64,000 nt of DNA from Ailurus styani (GCA_002007465.1 LNAC01000038.1:6124280-6188279); one strand, 5' to 3'; shown: positions 12,380 through 24,288, counted from the stretch's first letter. Notes: generated by a model not told the origin, from the sequence alone. Numbers and translations are program-made.

Positions 12380-12700
12380 CATTTATTAGAAGTTCATAAT
12401 TAAACAAGACAGTCTTGCATTCACATGGAACATACAACCTAGTGGAAAGGAAAAATATTAATGTTAAAAAATAAGTAATATAGTACAATGGTAAGTAAAA
12501 TTTAAAAAATTAAAACATGGTAATTAAGGAGGGAGAGATTTGAGGAGCTTTCAAGAGAGGTTCAGGAAGGATTTTCTGAGAGCTGAAATGTGAACGGTGA
12601 CAGGAGATGACCATGTAAAATGTGGGGTTAAAGAGAATTAGTGGAGCCAGGAAACTAACCTGAGAACTGGTTTCCTTAGAGGCCATGGAGGAGCTAGTGT
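12380..12700 (+). mobile_element. Ancient interspersed repeat fragment, family unassigned
   Basis: The sequence resembles a widespread old mammalian repeat whose consensus runs through a cattctagtggg-type segment and then a gaggaggtgacatttgagctg-like segment (here gattttctgagagctgaaatg and ggagatgaccatgtaaaatg). The same family appears to recur at 15,050-16,490. I cannot name it reliably. Confidence 0.4.
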
Positions 12701-12968
12701 GGTGTCTTCAGAGTGAGGAAAGAAGATAGTGTTAAAAAGGAGATTTTGCATTGTAATGGGAGTTCTGGGTGGTTTGAGGCAGAAAAGATGAGTCGATATC
12801 AACTTTTTTGTCTTATGAAAAAATGGACCACATCAGATCAAGAATGGTATCAAGGTGCAGCCAAACATATTTGTGATCAGGCAGGCTTTGACTGGAGTGA
12901 GTTGTGGATATGAAGAGAAATGATCCAATTCAGGCCAAATTTTCGAAGTGTAAAAGAAAGACCTTTCT

Positions 12969-13133
12969 GTAAGTTTAAATACATGATTAGAAAACAAAGA
13001 GCCACAAATTCATCCCATTTCCTAGATACCTGGGTAGCTTCACCTCCCTCAGGTTCTATAAAGTGCTATGAAGATGGAGCTACTGATAGGCAACTCTTCT
13101 GGGTAACTGGTTTAACCAGTGTTTGGCTCTTGA
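12969..13133 (+). repeat. 165-bp direct repeat, copy A
   Basis: Starts gtaagtttaaatacatg and ends ggctcttga. It aligns without gaps over 165 bp to copy B at 15,241-15,405, with about 20 mismatches by manual count (roughly 88% identity). The similarity appears to stop abruptly at both ends. No known family is recognised. The open frame 12,920-13,249 over it does not persist in copy B. Confidence 0.9.
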
Positions 13134-13504
13134 GCAGCTGGCCCCCAAGCCTAGAATGCCCCATCCTATTTGGCAAGTCATTAGAATGCGGACAAAACCC
13201 ACCATATTCACACATCTGTTATGAAAAATGTAGAGTAGCAATGGGATAGGAAGGCTTTAATGAAGAGCAGTCTGCATCATGGCCAGGTGGTAAGAACCTT
13301 CTTTCTGCTTCTTCTCATTATTCCACTAGTGATAAGATAAAGGAATGAAGTGAATATGTTTTCTGTCTTGATGACTGTCCACATGGGTGGATTACCTGAG
13401 ATGGGGGCACAGGAGGATTGTGATCTCTGTAGGAAGGGTTCTATAATGAATTTTACTTTTTAAAAAATATTTTAAGGCTCAAGATAACCATATAGATTAT
13501 CTAG
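13134..13504. other. Unassigned DNA
   Basis: Nothing recognisable as a gene, RNA or repeat between repeat copy A and the MIR that follows. Confidence 0.45.
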
Positions 13505-13640
13505 TCAACTCACTTATGATGAAAGTAAGAAATAGACTCAGAAGCATGAAATGACAACTTGTCCAAGGTCGTGTGACAAGTTATTGCTGCAGCTGAGACT
13601 AGGATGCAGAATAGCCATCAGTTCCATTCTTTCCACTGAC
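13505..13640 (-). mobile_element. MIR SINE, antisense
   Basis: An old tRNA-derived MIR read in reverse: gaaatagactcagaagcatg, then gacaacttgtccaaggtcgtg and the agctgagactaggatgcag portion that corresponds to the tRNA-related part. MIRs are ancient mammalian SINEs, so divergence is expected. Confidence 0.75.
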
Positions 13641-13982
13641 AGCACAATGCATTTTAGTTTACCACTTATCTGCCAAGAAAATATATTAGTTAATAAGTGC
13701 TTAGAAGCTAACTTCCTGGAAAACATCATGGTATGCCTTTCTTGTGTACACTTATGTTTAATTCAAATTGCAAACTGCCCTTGGAATGTAAATGAGTGTG
13801 TTCTTCTCAGGTTAGGTGGTAACACTGTGACAAAGAATAATTTAAAATGTAAGCAGTTTTATTAGTTATTATGCACAGTATAGAACAGAGATAACATCTT
13901 GTGGGTATTAGCATTTTATCTTTTCTCTAAGTGGAAAAATGCCTTGGCATTCTAGGGATCATACAGCACAATGAAACATACC

Positions 13983-14185
13983 TAGAGTTTGGAGTCAATT
14001 AATTATACCTTGGCTCAGCCCCTTCTTGGCTATGCAAACTCACACAAGCATTCCACTGCATTGAGCCTCAGTTTCCTTTTTGTGAATTATGAATAGGATA
14101 AAAGAGTGTTGTTATAAAAATTAAACAAGATAGCTCCTAAGAGACTATCTAGAGCACAATATGCATTCATTAAATGTTAGATTTA
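13983..14185 (+). mobile_element. MIR SINE, sense
   Basis: Shows the order expected for MIR: gagtttggagtca, tggctcagccccttcttggc, the conserved core gagcctcagtttcc, then ttgttataaaaattaaa and a 3' end near agagcacaatatgcattcat and taaatgttag. Confidence 0.88.
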
Positions 14186-15049
14186 GCCAATATTAGAATA
14201 TAAGGTGGCATACATTTTAATTCAAAAACAGTTGCTCCTTGAAAGAACCTTAAAATGCTCCCTATATCTTTCCAGGCATAACTACCCCTATAGCCTCTCT
14301 TACAGATATCATTACATGCCTTTTCAGAAATGTGATTATTCACATTTGAATCACTGGGAGGAACTATAAAAAATGTAAGAGATGCTAAAAAATACTTTTA
14401 ATGATTGTTCAGCAGAAGTTTTCCTTGGGGAAAATTTAATCATTAAAACTTCCTAGGTATTTTATTATCATCTCATGCAATTCCCTGAATAACTGTATCC
14501 CTTGTTAATCCACTAATTTATTCTGCTGCTGGTCCTACTGACTAATGTCCCCAGATGTCTTTTACTGAGTAGAAATACTGTCAATTATGGAGTTTCTTTT
14601 GACCTTTCGACATTTCTATTCTCCCCCCCCAGTGTTGATTATTAATATTGGAAGGGTATTTATTATGCAGAAAGCATTTTTACCTGAGTGAACCACTAGA
14701 TAAAAATTAGTGTAGGCATAACAGTTTCCCCTATCAAACCAGTACTGAGTGTGCGATTCCATGAAGGAGTAGTAGTTCTGGACAAATCTAGAATAATTAT
14801 TTTAGTAACGGGAGATCTAAGTATAAATACAGAGCTTCCATCAGTTTTATGTCCCCCAAATTTGTATAGAGTTGGCATGTGTAGTACTCAGGATTAAATA
14901 TTGTTAAGTAGGAATGTCTGACAGAAGTGTTTTATTTGCCAAACTACAAAGCCACTGCACACTGTGTAATAATGAGAATGCATATGTCATAATAGCATAT
15001 ATATGTGAATAATAATAAATTTAGTGAGTACATGGAACTTACTTTATTC
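14186..15049. other. Unassigned DNA
   Basis: No gene or repeat recognised, apart from a short C-run near 14,623-14,630. Confidence 0.45.
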
Positions 15050-16490
15050 ATCTGTCTCTTCACTTACTAATCCATTTCACAAATATTTAAGGACACCTTT
15101 CACCTGTCAATTTCTTTCCAGACAGTGGAAATACAATGAAAGAAAGAAGGAAAGGCATAGCTACTGACCAAATCTAGCGTAGAATCTACTAAGGGACAGA
15201 TATTAATCAACAAATCATACAAATAAATATAAAATCAGAAGTAAGTTTAAATACATGGTGAGAAAACAAGGAGACACAAGTTCAACCCACTTCCTAGCGA
15301 CCTGGGGAGCTTCACATTCCTCAGGTTCTATGAAGTGCTATGAAGATAGAGCTACTGATAGGCAGCTCTACTGGGTAGCTTGTTTAACCCGTGTTTAGCT
15401 CTTGATAGACCCTTGGTGTTACTAACTGCATTATGAAGGCAATCTATACTTAGGTCAGCAAAAGATCATCTAATGAAATAGTGGAGCTAAAATTGAAGAC
15501 AGAATAGAAATTAACAGGGCAAATGGAGGAATGAATGGGAGAGTCCTAGGCTGAGAGAAGAGAGTATAAGCAAAAGCCCTGTGCAAGAGGGAACATGAAG
15601 TATACGAGAGAATAAAATGAGTGTAGTGTATCTGTGGCACCAAGATCAAGATGGAAATATTTTTAGATGAGGTTAGACAGGTAGGTAGGATCAGAATATG
15701 TAGTCTTGTTTTCTATTTTAATATATTTTGCTTTTTCATCTAAGGACAAGGGATATTAAGATATTTTAATCAGAGGGCAGTATAATCAGATCTGAATTTT
15801 GATGAATGGACTCTACTTGACAGAGGAAACAGCTTAGTTAGGCCAAGCCTTGTGTACTGGGGTGGACTGAAGTATCCCACTGTGTAGGTGCAGTATTTCA
15901 CACCAAAGGTTATGATAGCTGGAAATTGCCAGATAGAAGAGGGAAAAAAAGCTAATAGATTCAATGGATGTTTAAGTAATAAAATTACCAAGAAATTTTG
16001 ATAGCCTGGATAAGGGTGGAAGGGACAGGGAAATGTTGAATTTGGTTCCTAGATTCTCAGGTTCAAGTATTTATGACGATGCCATGTATTAAGATAGGGG
16101 CCCTCCAAGAGAACAAAATCATGCAGGGGGAGTTCATGAGTTTTATTTCATACTTGTTAGTTTTAAGGTGAATTGACACTTCAAAGGAAGGTGTCATAGG
16201 GAAATAGAGATACAGAAGCATAAAGTTCAAATAACAAAATTGGGCTAGAAGTGTTAAAGCAAAATGAATCATAAAAATCAGATAAAGTGACAACTGGATT
16301 CACTAACATAATGTTGTTTATTGTGAAAAAACGGACATAAGGAGGATGATGTTCTATAGATACGATTTGAAAGAGTGCGAAAAGGTTAAGAAAAGGGGCA
16401 TTAAGCAGAGGTAGTCAGTGACGTAGAAAAGAGGGTGAACTTGAAGAAGCCAAGAAAGGTGAAGATTTCAAGGAAAGAATGATTAGCAGT
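15050..16490 (+). mobile_element. Long ancient interspersed repeat, family unassigned
   Basis: Segments in order match a common old mammalian repeat: ttcacaaatatttaagg, the agacagtggaaatacaatg region, gcaaaagccctgtgcaagag, the cagtataatcagatctgaat segment, a ggaagggacagggaaatg segment and ggttcctagattctcagg. A 165-bp sequence (15,241-15,405) foreign to that order interrupts it. Boundaries are approximate and I cannot name the family with confidence. Confidence 0.45.
15241..15405 (+). repeat. 165-bp direct repeat, copy B
   Basis: Ungapped match to copy A at 12,969-13,133, in the same orientation, 2,272 bp downstream. Shared blocks include caggttctat, gtgctatgaagat and gagctactgataggca. It lies within the ancient repeat at 15,050-16,490, so it may be a separate insertion or a later segmental copy. 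Confidence 0.9.
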
Positions 16491-17439
16491 ACAAACTGCT
16501 CTAGGATTCAGTGTCCCATAAGTCAATATTGATCTTAGGAAAATATATTTTGTAGGAATAATAGGAGGCAGTCTCAATTATAGTGAGATAATTAGCGAGT
16601 GATGAAAAATAGGTAGAGCAACTTTCATCAACTCTTTAAAGAAGTTGCCTACGTAGGTGAGTGTAGGGAGATGTGAGTGCTGCCTAAGATATAGAATGGT
16701 TAAAATTACATTTGTGTGGTTTTTTTCCCTATGGAAAATGAAAAATAAATCTTGATCATCTAATGAAATATAAAGAGAAGAATAAATGCATTAATTTGGT
16801 TTGAGAAATAAAGGTAGAAAAAAACCAGCAAAGTGCAGCTTTGCAATAAAAATGGGAGCATTGATGTTACATGAAAAACAAAATGTTCAACAAGAAAGAG
16901 TTTTAGTATATGCAGGTAAACAGGGAGAGCTCTTTCAGCAAAATAGTGAATATGCAAATGACTGGATTTCAGTGGGAAAATGATAAAGAATAAACATGAG
17001 ATTTTTTTTATTTCAGCAAGTTTATAACTTAGTGAGTTACATATTCAACCTGAAATAATGGAGGATAGAGAACTTGAAAGTCCATGCCACATAGCCAGGT
17101 GACTTTGTATTTTTCCTAATGTCAGCAAGGGAAGCACTTCCAGGTCATTTTCCCCATAAATATTTGAAGACAATTCAATTGAGTCACCTTTTTCAAGCCC
17201 AAATTATCTCCTCTTGGAGGAAAAAAGGTTTTACTCATCTAATGGGTAGTATTTTAAATTGTAATAAACAAGTCTCACTTGTGAAAGAAATACAGTTTTA
17301 ACCTTTAAAATTGTAAAAACTTCCAGATTCTCTGGAAGGCAAAGGTTCAGAAGTATGAGTCTATTACTTCTTACTTGATACAGAATAAAGCTTTCAAAGC
17401 ATCACAATGTAATTTCAATCCATGAAGTAACTCTATTTT
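16491..17439. other. Unassigned DNA
   Basis: No gene or confident repeat. Opposed short frames at 16,760-16,983 have no visible domain. Confidence 0.45.
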
Positions 17440-17452
17440 TTTCTTTAATTTT

Positions 17453-17634
17453 TAAAAAAGATTTTATTTTGACAGAGAGAGATCACAAGTAGGCAGAGAG
17501 GCAGGCAGAGGGAGAGGAGGAAGCAGGTTCCCTGCTGAGCAGAAAGCCCAATGCAGGCCTCCATCCCAGGACCCTGAGATCATGACCTGAGCTGAAGGGC
17601 AGAGACTTTAACCCACTGAGCCACCCAGATGCCC
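17453..17634 (-). mobile_element. CAN-SINE, younger subfamily, with TSD
   Basis: Antisense SINE of the acaagtaggcagagaggcag type, ending cacccagatgccc. The 13-bp target-site duplication tttctttaatttt is perfect at 17,440-17,452 and 17,635-17,647. Confidence 0.96.
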
Positions 17635-17650
17635 TTTCTTTAATTTTCTA

Positions 17651-17725
17651 TTCTCCTCCTCCTCCTCTTCCTCCTCCTCCTTCTTTTTTTCCTGCTCCTT
17701 CTTCTTTCTTCTTTCTTCTTCTTCT
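17651..17725 (+). repeat. Polypyrimidine microsatellite (CCT/CTT)n
   Basis: About 75 bp almost purely of C and T, made of cctcctcctcc and cttctttcttc runs, just after the SINE's target-site duplication. The single interrupting purine is a G near 17,694. Confidence 0.9.
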
Positions 17726-17869
17726 ATTTATCACATTCTGAATTTTCCTAATCTCATTTCCCCTCTTCTGTAAACTGCTTTCTAAAATCATCTTGTAATT
17801 TACATAATATTGGTAAAGTTTTAGGGACTACTTTTATTAGTTACTGATTATTATCAAAACTAATTACTA

Positions 17870-18074
17870 GGGCGCCTGGGTGGCTCAGTGGGTTAAAGCC
17901 TCTGCCTTCGGCTCAGGTCATGATCTCAGGGTCCTGGGATCAAGGCCCGCATCGGGCTCTCTGCTCAGCAGGGAGCCTGCTTCCTCCTCTCCCTGTCTCT
18001 CTGCCTGCCTCTCTGCCTACTTGTAATCTCTCTCTCTGTGTCAAATAAATAAATAAAATCTAAAAAAAAAACAA
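17870..18074 (+). mobile_element. CAN-SINE, full-length sense copy with perfect TSD
   Basis: The best-preserved SINE here. The tRNA-Lys-derived head begins gggcgcctgggtggctcag, followed by ggctcaggtcatgatctcag, the derived gcctctctgcctacttgtaa segment, and tail aaataaataaataaaatct plus an A-run. The 15-bp duplication caaaactaattacta is identical at 17,855-17,869 and 18,075-18,089. Full length, low divergence and an intact duplication suggest a comparatively recent insertion, possibly polymorphic or lineage-restricted. Confidence 0.98.
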
Positions 18075-18089
18075 CAAAACTAATTACTA

Positions 18090-18404
18090 TTGTACAAGTA
18101 ATGCATATATATAAGATTATGAGTTGAATATTAAAAAGACTACTCTTCAAAACCCCCTAAAGTGATGAGATGTAACAAGGTGCTCATGTTACTACTTATG
18201 TTCTAGGAAAGTACAGTCTACACACAAAAACCACATACAAACACATACATACATATATATTTATATGTAAATATGTAAATAATTTTTATAGAAAGTGTTC
18301 AATTTATAGGTTTACTTTTCACAAACAATACTGTAGTGGATATTTTATTGAATATTTTACTAAAATGTTACAGATATTCTATTATATTTTATCCTAATAA
18401 CCAT
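18090..18404. other. AT-rich DNA with TATA/ACAT simple sequence
   Basis: No gene. An imperfect acatacatacatatatat run at about 18,240-18,290 is low-complexity. Confidence 0.5.
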
Positions 18405-20945
18405 CCTTGCTTTTAAGGCTGCTCTGCCTGAAATTAACATAGCTACTCCTGCTTTCTTTTGATTATTAAGAGCAAGGTATATCTTTCTTCATGTATGTAC
18501 TTTTGATCTATATGTGTCTATATTTAAAGTAGGTTTCTTGTGGACAGCATAGAATTGGTCTTATTTTTTGTTCATTTGACAACCACTTTTAATTGATATA
18601 TTTAGACACTTGACACTAAAAGTGATTATTGATAGAGTTGGATTAATAACCATTTGATTACTGTTTTCAATTTGTTGCCGTATTCTTTCTTCCTGGTTTT
18701 GTATTTCGTTTTTTTCTGTCTTTGTGCTTTAAATTGAGCATTTTTATATGATTCTTTATTCTTCCCTTTTTTGCAATATCAGTTACATATTTTTAAAAAC
18801 TGTTTTTTAGTGGTTCCCATAGAGTTTACAATATACATTTACAGCTAATCCAAATGCACTTGAACATAACACTATACCACTTCATAACTAGTGTGAGTAC
18901 TTTACAAGAACAAAAATTCTAATTCCTTCCTCCCATCCCTTGTATTACTGCCGTGATTCATTTCATTTATAAATAAGTGTATTTATATATACATATATAT
19001 ACACACACAATCAAATATTTTGTTGGCATTATTATTTTTAATGATTTAAAATACCATATACGTGCTGGCAAATCTCAAATATGTATCTTCAACTCAGACT
19101 TCTCTTGAGAACTAGATGTTATTATTATTTTGAACAAACTGTGATCTGTTAGATAAGTTCAGAATAAGAAAATTAAAAGTTTTTATTTTACCTTTACTTA
19201 TTTTTTGATGTTCTTCCTTTCTTTATGTAGACTTTAGTTTCTATTATTTTCCTTTTGTCTGCAGAATTTCTAACATTTTTTGTAAGGCAGGTCTACTGGC
19301 AAAAAATTTCCCTCAGTTTTTGTTTGTCTAAACAAACAGTTAAGTGAAAGTTCTTTCACTTTTGAAGGACAGTTTTTCAAATTCCATAATTCTAGGTTGG
19401 AGTTCTTCTTTCAACACACTAAATATAAGAAAATGTAAGAAAAACACACTGTTTTTTTTCTTGTATGGTTTTGGGGAAAAGAAGATACAATTTTTTGTTC
19501 CTCTGTAGGTAAGGTGTTCCCCACCCCCCCAGTTTCCTTCAGGATTTTTTTTTAATCTTTGATTTTTTTGTACTTTGAAAATGATATACTTAGGTATAGT
19601 TTGTTTGTTTTTTTCTTTGTTTGTTTTTGGATTTATCCCGTTTGGTATGCTTCGTAGATCTGTGGTTTGGTGTCTGACATTAATTTGAAGACATTCTCAG
19701 TTACTGTTTTTTGTTTTTGTTTTTGTTTTTCAAAATATGTCTTCTCTTCCTTTCTCTCTTTTTTCTGTTGTCGGTATTCTCATTATGCGTATATTATATT
19801 TGTTGTTGTCCCACAGTCCTTGGATACTGTGTTCTGTTTTTAGTTTTCATTCTGTTCAATTTGCTTTTGATTTATAAGGATTCTGTTAATGTGTTCTCCA
19901 GGTCAGAGGTCTTTCCTCAGTTGTGTCCAGTCTACATTGGGGAGGGTTTGTGCTTTGGTAAATGCTGTGAAAGATGTAAGCCGGATGATTCACAGACCTG
20001 TACCCCTGGGGCAAAGAATAAAAAAAAATAAATTAAGAACTGAAAGGACGCAAGCAGATACTTTAAAAAAAACAAACCTATCAGAGGCATCCTTTATTTC
20101 TGTTATACTGTTTTTGTTCTCTAGCATTTCTTCGTTGTTCTTTCTTTGCGGGATTTTAATCTAACATCCTAGCCATATTTGGTTCTGATGTTTGTTTGTT
20201 CAAATTGTATTTTTCACCTCTTTGTAATATTTATATTTTTTTCTTGATAACCAGACATTATATACTGCATAAAATGAACTGCTGTAAAGAAGCCTTTGGG
20301 AATGTTGTGGTGAGGCTTGTTGGGTTAGGCATTCTGTAGTCCTATGATTAGGTCTCACATTTTTAGTGAACTTATGCCTCCTGACTGAACCTCACAAGTG
20401 TTTTTAATTTTTCTCCTCCCTTAAGTTAGACAAGTGGGCTAGTATGGGTTGAAGTTGGGTAGTTCCCTTTCATGCTGAAGGCTAGGGGTGATTGGGTTGA
20501 TTATTTCCTTTCTCCCAAGGTAAATTAGGCTCTGCTAATACCCCAGCAGGTTAGGCTTCTGTTTAACTTGTTTTCCTTGAGAGCAGGTTTGTGTAACAAG
20601 ACCAGAGTGCTCTGGCATACTTCACAATGGTTAGTAATCAAGAGGGGACATATCTCTGATGTTTTCTCTGGGATCTGGTTGAGCTCATGGAAATTAATCT
20701 CAGAAAAGTATGTGGCTACCTATGACTGGATCGCCCTGGAGTTTTTATCTCTCAGACTTGTCCACCCTAAGACATAAGCAAGTCATTAATTACTCTGTCA
20801 CTGCTAAACATGAGTTTATACCAATGTCTGCAACTCTAATTCATTACGCACCAACTGGATCACTCTAGCGTCACCCGTTGCTTATCTGTAAATTCCCACC
20901 ATAACAGAGAGAAACCTAGCTCCTAATTACTCACCAACCCTTTAG
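18405..20945 (-). mobile_element. Old LINE-1 (L1M-type) sequence, antisense
   Basis: Long antisense LINE-1 stretch recognised from ggctgctctgcctgaaatta, agtaggtttcttgtggacag, gtggttcccatagagtttac, aggcaggtctactggcaa, tctgtggtttggtgtctgac, tgtcccacagtccttgg and tcctatgattaggtctc. It is heavily mutated with no surviving frame. Small frames at 19,711-20,164 and 20,568-20,777 are chance readings through it. The subfamily is not determined. Confidence 0.78.
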
Positions 20946-21040
20946 TTAATTGTTCAGTTTTTGCATACATGTATAGCAGTATCAGAAATGTTAGTCCATG
21001 TACTCCATGGGAAGCAACTTTATCAGCTAGAGTGTCATAT

Positions 21041-21236
21041 ATTTTTTTAAGATTTTATTTATTTGACACAGAGAGAGAGATTACAAGTAGGCAGAGAGGC
21101 AGGCAGAGAGAGGAGAGAGGAGGAAGCAGGCTCTCCGCGGAGCAGAGAGCCCGATGCGGGCCTCAATCCCAGGACGCTGAGATCATGACCTGAGCCGAAA
21201 GCAGAGGCTTTAACCCACTGAGCCACCCAGGCGCCC
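21041..21236 (-). mobile_element. CAN-SINE, younger subfamily, with TSD
   Basis: Antisense SINE (attacaagtaggcagagagg, gcctcaatcccaggacgctg, head ending cccaggcgccc). Perfect 13-bp duplication tagagtgtcatat at 21,028-21,040 and 21,237-21,249. The frame 20,969-21,193 runs into the SINE and is not a gene. Confidence 0.97.
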
Positions 21237-21339
21237 TAGAGTGTCATATTGAAGGGCAGTTTCTTTTGTCTTTAGTCCTAAAACTCCATTCATTTCCAAA
21301 GTTAGTTTTATCACCACCTTTTTCTTTTTTCATACGTTT

Positions 21340-22865
21340 GTCATACAGGTAGATTGGCTTGTCATAGTCTGTTTTTCCTCATATCTTTCAAGTTCCTAAA
21401 TTATTTTTTAAGAAAATTCATGTACATGAAGCTTCTCTCTTTGTGCTGTGTTTGACATATCCATAATGTCATATATGCACCATTTCATAATAGTTCACCA
21501 CCATCAAAATCCTCTAAGCTTCATCTGTTGAGACCTTCTTTTTTAACCCCCAAACCACTGCTAACCACAGAGCTTTTTACTCTCACTAACTTTGCCTTTC
21601 CAGATGACATTTAATTTGCAGCAAACAGCCTTTTAAAACTGGCTTATTTTATTTAGAGGAAGACAGTTAAAATTTGTTCATGTCTTTCTGTGGCTTGACA
21701 GCTTCTTTACTTTTATCACTGAAAATATCCTACTTTATAGATATGCTCTATTTTATTTATCCATCAACATATTGAAGGACGCTTGGTTGTGTTGAATGAA
21801 TCTGCTAGAAACATTTATGTGCAATGTTTTTGTACAAATAAATTTACAATTCACTTGGGTAAATACCTAGGAGCATAATTGCTGGACTGCATTTTCCCAA
21901 GAAACTGCCGAATTGTCTTCTAAAGTGGCTAAAAATTTTATGGTTTTGCATTCTCACAGCAGTGAAGGGGTGTTCATGCCGTTCATTATCCTTGCCAGCA
22001 TTTGGTAATGTCAGATTTATTGATTTTCCTTTTTAGTATTGCAGATGTTCTAATAGATATGCAGCAGCATCACGTTGTTTTATTTTGCAATTCCCTAATG
22101 ATAAATTATTTTGTGTATGTTTTTATCTGTGTATTTTCTTTAGTGAGGTGTCTGTTCTCTTGCCCATTTTGTAAAAAATTAAGCTGTTTTATTTTCTTAT
22201 TGTGATATTAAAACTCCTTATATGTTTTAGATATAAATTGTTTATCAGATATCTTTTCTCAAAAATTTCCCTACCTGTGGTTTGCTTTTTATTCTCTTAA
22301 TAGTGTTTTTCACAGAGTAAAAGAGTCCAACTTTTCATTTTTTGTTTTTTAAATGAATCATGATTTTGGTGTTGTATCTAAGAACTCATTGACAAACCTA
22401 AGAGCAACTAGGTTTTCTCCTTATGTTTTATTCTAGAAGTTTGGTTAGTTTTGAATTTTATACTTAGTTCTCTGAATCATTTTGAGTTAATTTTTGTGGT
22501 GTTTGTAAATTTTTTGTCAAGATTTTATATTTGATGGTCACAAGTTTTTCCATCACAATTTGATGTGTAGACTATTTTTTCTCCATTGAATTGTTTGTGC
22601 CTTAGCCAAAAATGAGTAGACTATATTTGTATGAATTTATTTCTAGGTTCTCTATTATTTTCCATTCATCTAGTTGTCTGGTTTTTTGTTTTTTGTTTTG
22701 TTTTGTTTTGTTTTTTGTTTTTTTTGCTAACACTATGGTATCTTCATTATTGTTGCTTTGTAGTAAATCTTGAGATCAGATAATGTCAGTCCTCTAATTT
22801 TGTTGTTCTTTTTCATTGTTGTGACTATTTTGTGTCTTTTGCCTTTCCATATAAACATTCTATCA
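21340..22865 (-). mobile_element. Old LINE-1 3' UTR and ORF2 end, antisense
   Basis: Recognised from the ordered antisense LINE-1 landmarks: atgctctattttatttatcc, gggtaaatacctaggagca, attgctggactgcat, the gccagcatttggtaatg segment, tttatcagatatcttttct, and gttgctttgtagtaaatctt near the upstream side. It spans the 3' end towards the C-terminal part of ORF2. The reading frame is destroyed. Confidence 0.85.
22681..22726 (+). repeat. (TTTTG)n simple repeat
   Basis: Runs of gttttgttttg with variable T lengths, inside antisense LINE-1 sequence. Confidence 0.85.
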
Positions 22866-22979
22866 TGTTTATGAATGCATTTCCATCGTGAACTTCAAAA
22901 CATTTTATACTCGACTTATTACCTAGTTCCAGATTACTTCAAAATTTTTAAGTATTTGTTACAGCAGCACCTCACACTC

Positions 22980-23462
22980 ATTACCGAAATCTGCATTAAT
23001 ATTCTAGATCTGCCATTAACAGAACACCACAATCCGAGTGATGTTAAACAGAAATTTAATTATTCTTTCATAGTTTAGGAAGCTAGAAGTCTAGAATAAA
23101 AGTTGTCAGAAAGGCCATTCTCTCTCTGAAGTTTTTAGAGGAGTACCCCTCCCTACCTTTGTCTTTCTTCCTACTGTTACCAGAAAGCATTCTGGCATTC
23201 CTTGACTTGCAGATGCATCACTCCAGTATCTGCTCCCACTGTCGCCTGGCATTCTCTCCGTTTTTCTGTGTTCACATTTTCCTCTTCTTATAAAGATACC
23301 AGTCATTGGATTAGGGCCCACCCACTGTCATCCCATATGACCTCGTATTAACTTGATTACACCTCTAAAGACTCTATTTACGAATGACGTCATACTCAGC
23401 TACCAGAGTTAGAAATTCAGCATATCTTTTTGGGGATACAGTTCAACTTAAGACATTGTATA
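22980..23462 (-). mobile_element. MLT1-type MaLR LTR, antisense
   Basis: Antisense LTR landmarks: aacagaaatttaattattc, the gaagctagaagtctagaa segment, aaggccattctctctctgaag, gcattccttgacttgcag, agtcattggattagggccc, ttaacttgattacacctc and tttttggggatacagttcaa. The minus-strand frame 23,106-23,321 is LTR sequence. Confidence 0.78.
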
Positions 23463-23627
23463 ATAGAAACTAATGTAAACAATCTTTCATGAGAGATTTT
23501 ATGTCAATGTCGTTAACATTGGGCTGTTTTTAAGATTTACTGTAGGTTTAAGCAGAAGGGACGTCACAGTCTTAGGCGTATCTTGTTTTCCCTGAACCCT
23601 CCTTTATCCTCCCTCTATTTAAAGGGT

Positions 23628-23700
23628 ATATTTTTTTGAAATTTTTATTTAAATCCAGTTAGTTAACATACAGTGTAATATTAGTTTCAGGTGTACAACA
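23628..23700 (-). mobile_element. Carnivore LINE-1 3' tip, extreme 5' truncation
   Basis: A T-run followed by aaatttttatttaaatccag, ttagttaacatacagtgtaa and ttagtttcaggtgtacaac matches the antisense end of carnivore LINE-1 3' UTRs. Only about 70 bp remain. The flanks carry ccctctatttaa at 23,611-23,622 and its reverse complement ttaaatagaggg at 23,722-23,733, an inverted rather than direct flank. Confidence 0.75.
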
Positions 23701-23734
23701 TACATATATAAGTCCTCCTCTTAAATAGAGGGTG

Positions 23735-24287
23735 AGCCTTGTGGCTCTTTGGGCTGGAAGCGTCTGTTAATACACGTGAGCCCGGATTCAATGGTAAGGA
23801 GTAGGACAGAGAAACTTGCCTGTAATATTATGATTGAGTTTCAGGGTTTTAGTGAGCCTCTGTTTCTGGACTGCGACTTTTACAAGTGTTTCTTCATTCT
23901 CTCTCTTCCCATAGGTGAGAAAGGAAGGCTGGAAGGAGCTGGAGACAAGGAAATGCCCTCCCAGCAAGTGAAAGAAAGCTCTTGAAAAGTCTTTTTTTAC
24001 TGGAAGTAGAAATTTGTTAAAGAGAACACTCAGCATATTTCAAAATGGTCACTTTCCTCTCTTCCCTCCGGAGGTATGAGGTGAGTTTTTTTTTCCCTTT
24101 CTTTTCTTTCTTTCTTTCTTTTTTTTTGTTTTTTGTTTTTTGTATCTTTATTTTTGAGAAACTACTGGAATTCTAAGTGAACCCCACAAAAATATGGGAT
24201 TCTTCTAAGACCCAAAACTCCATGAGGTTTACACTTTCACTCTGTTTAACACATATCCTCCAGCAGTTTGTCAAAATTATCATTTGT
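23735..24287. other. Unassigned DNA with T-rich tract
   Basis: No supported gene. Opposed frames at 23,749-24,036 show no domain. A T/CTTT-rich tract lies at about 24,086-24,142. Confidence 0.4.
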
Positions 24288-24288
24288 T

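Noticed and set aside
12713..13249. Two adjacent plus-strand frames that might look like exons
   Set aside because: The second covers repeat copy A, and the frame is not kept in copy B. No protein family is recognisable.
17870..18074. A tRNA-Lys gene in the SINE head
   Set aside because: CAN-SINE heads derive from tRNA-Lys but are diverged and followed by the SINE body and A-tail, so this is not a functional tRNA gene.
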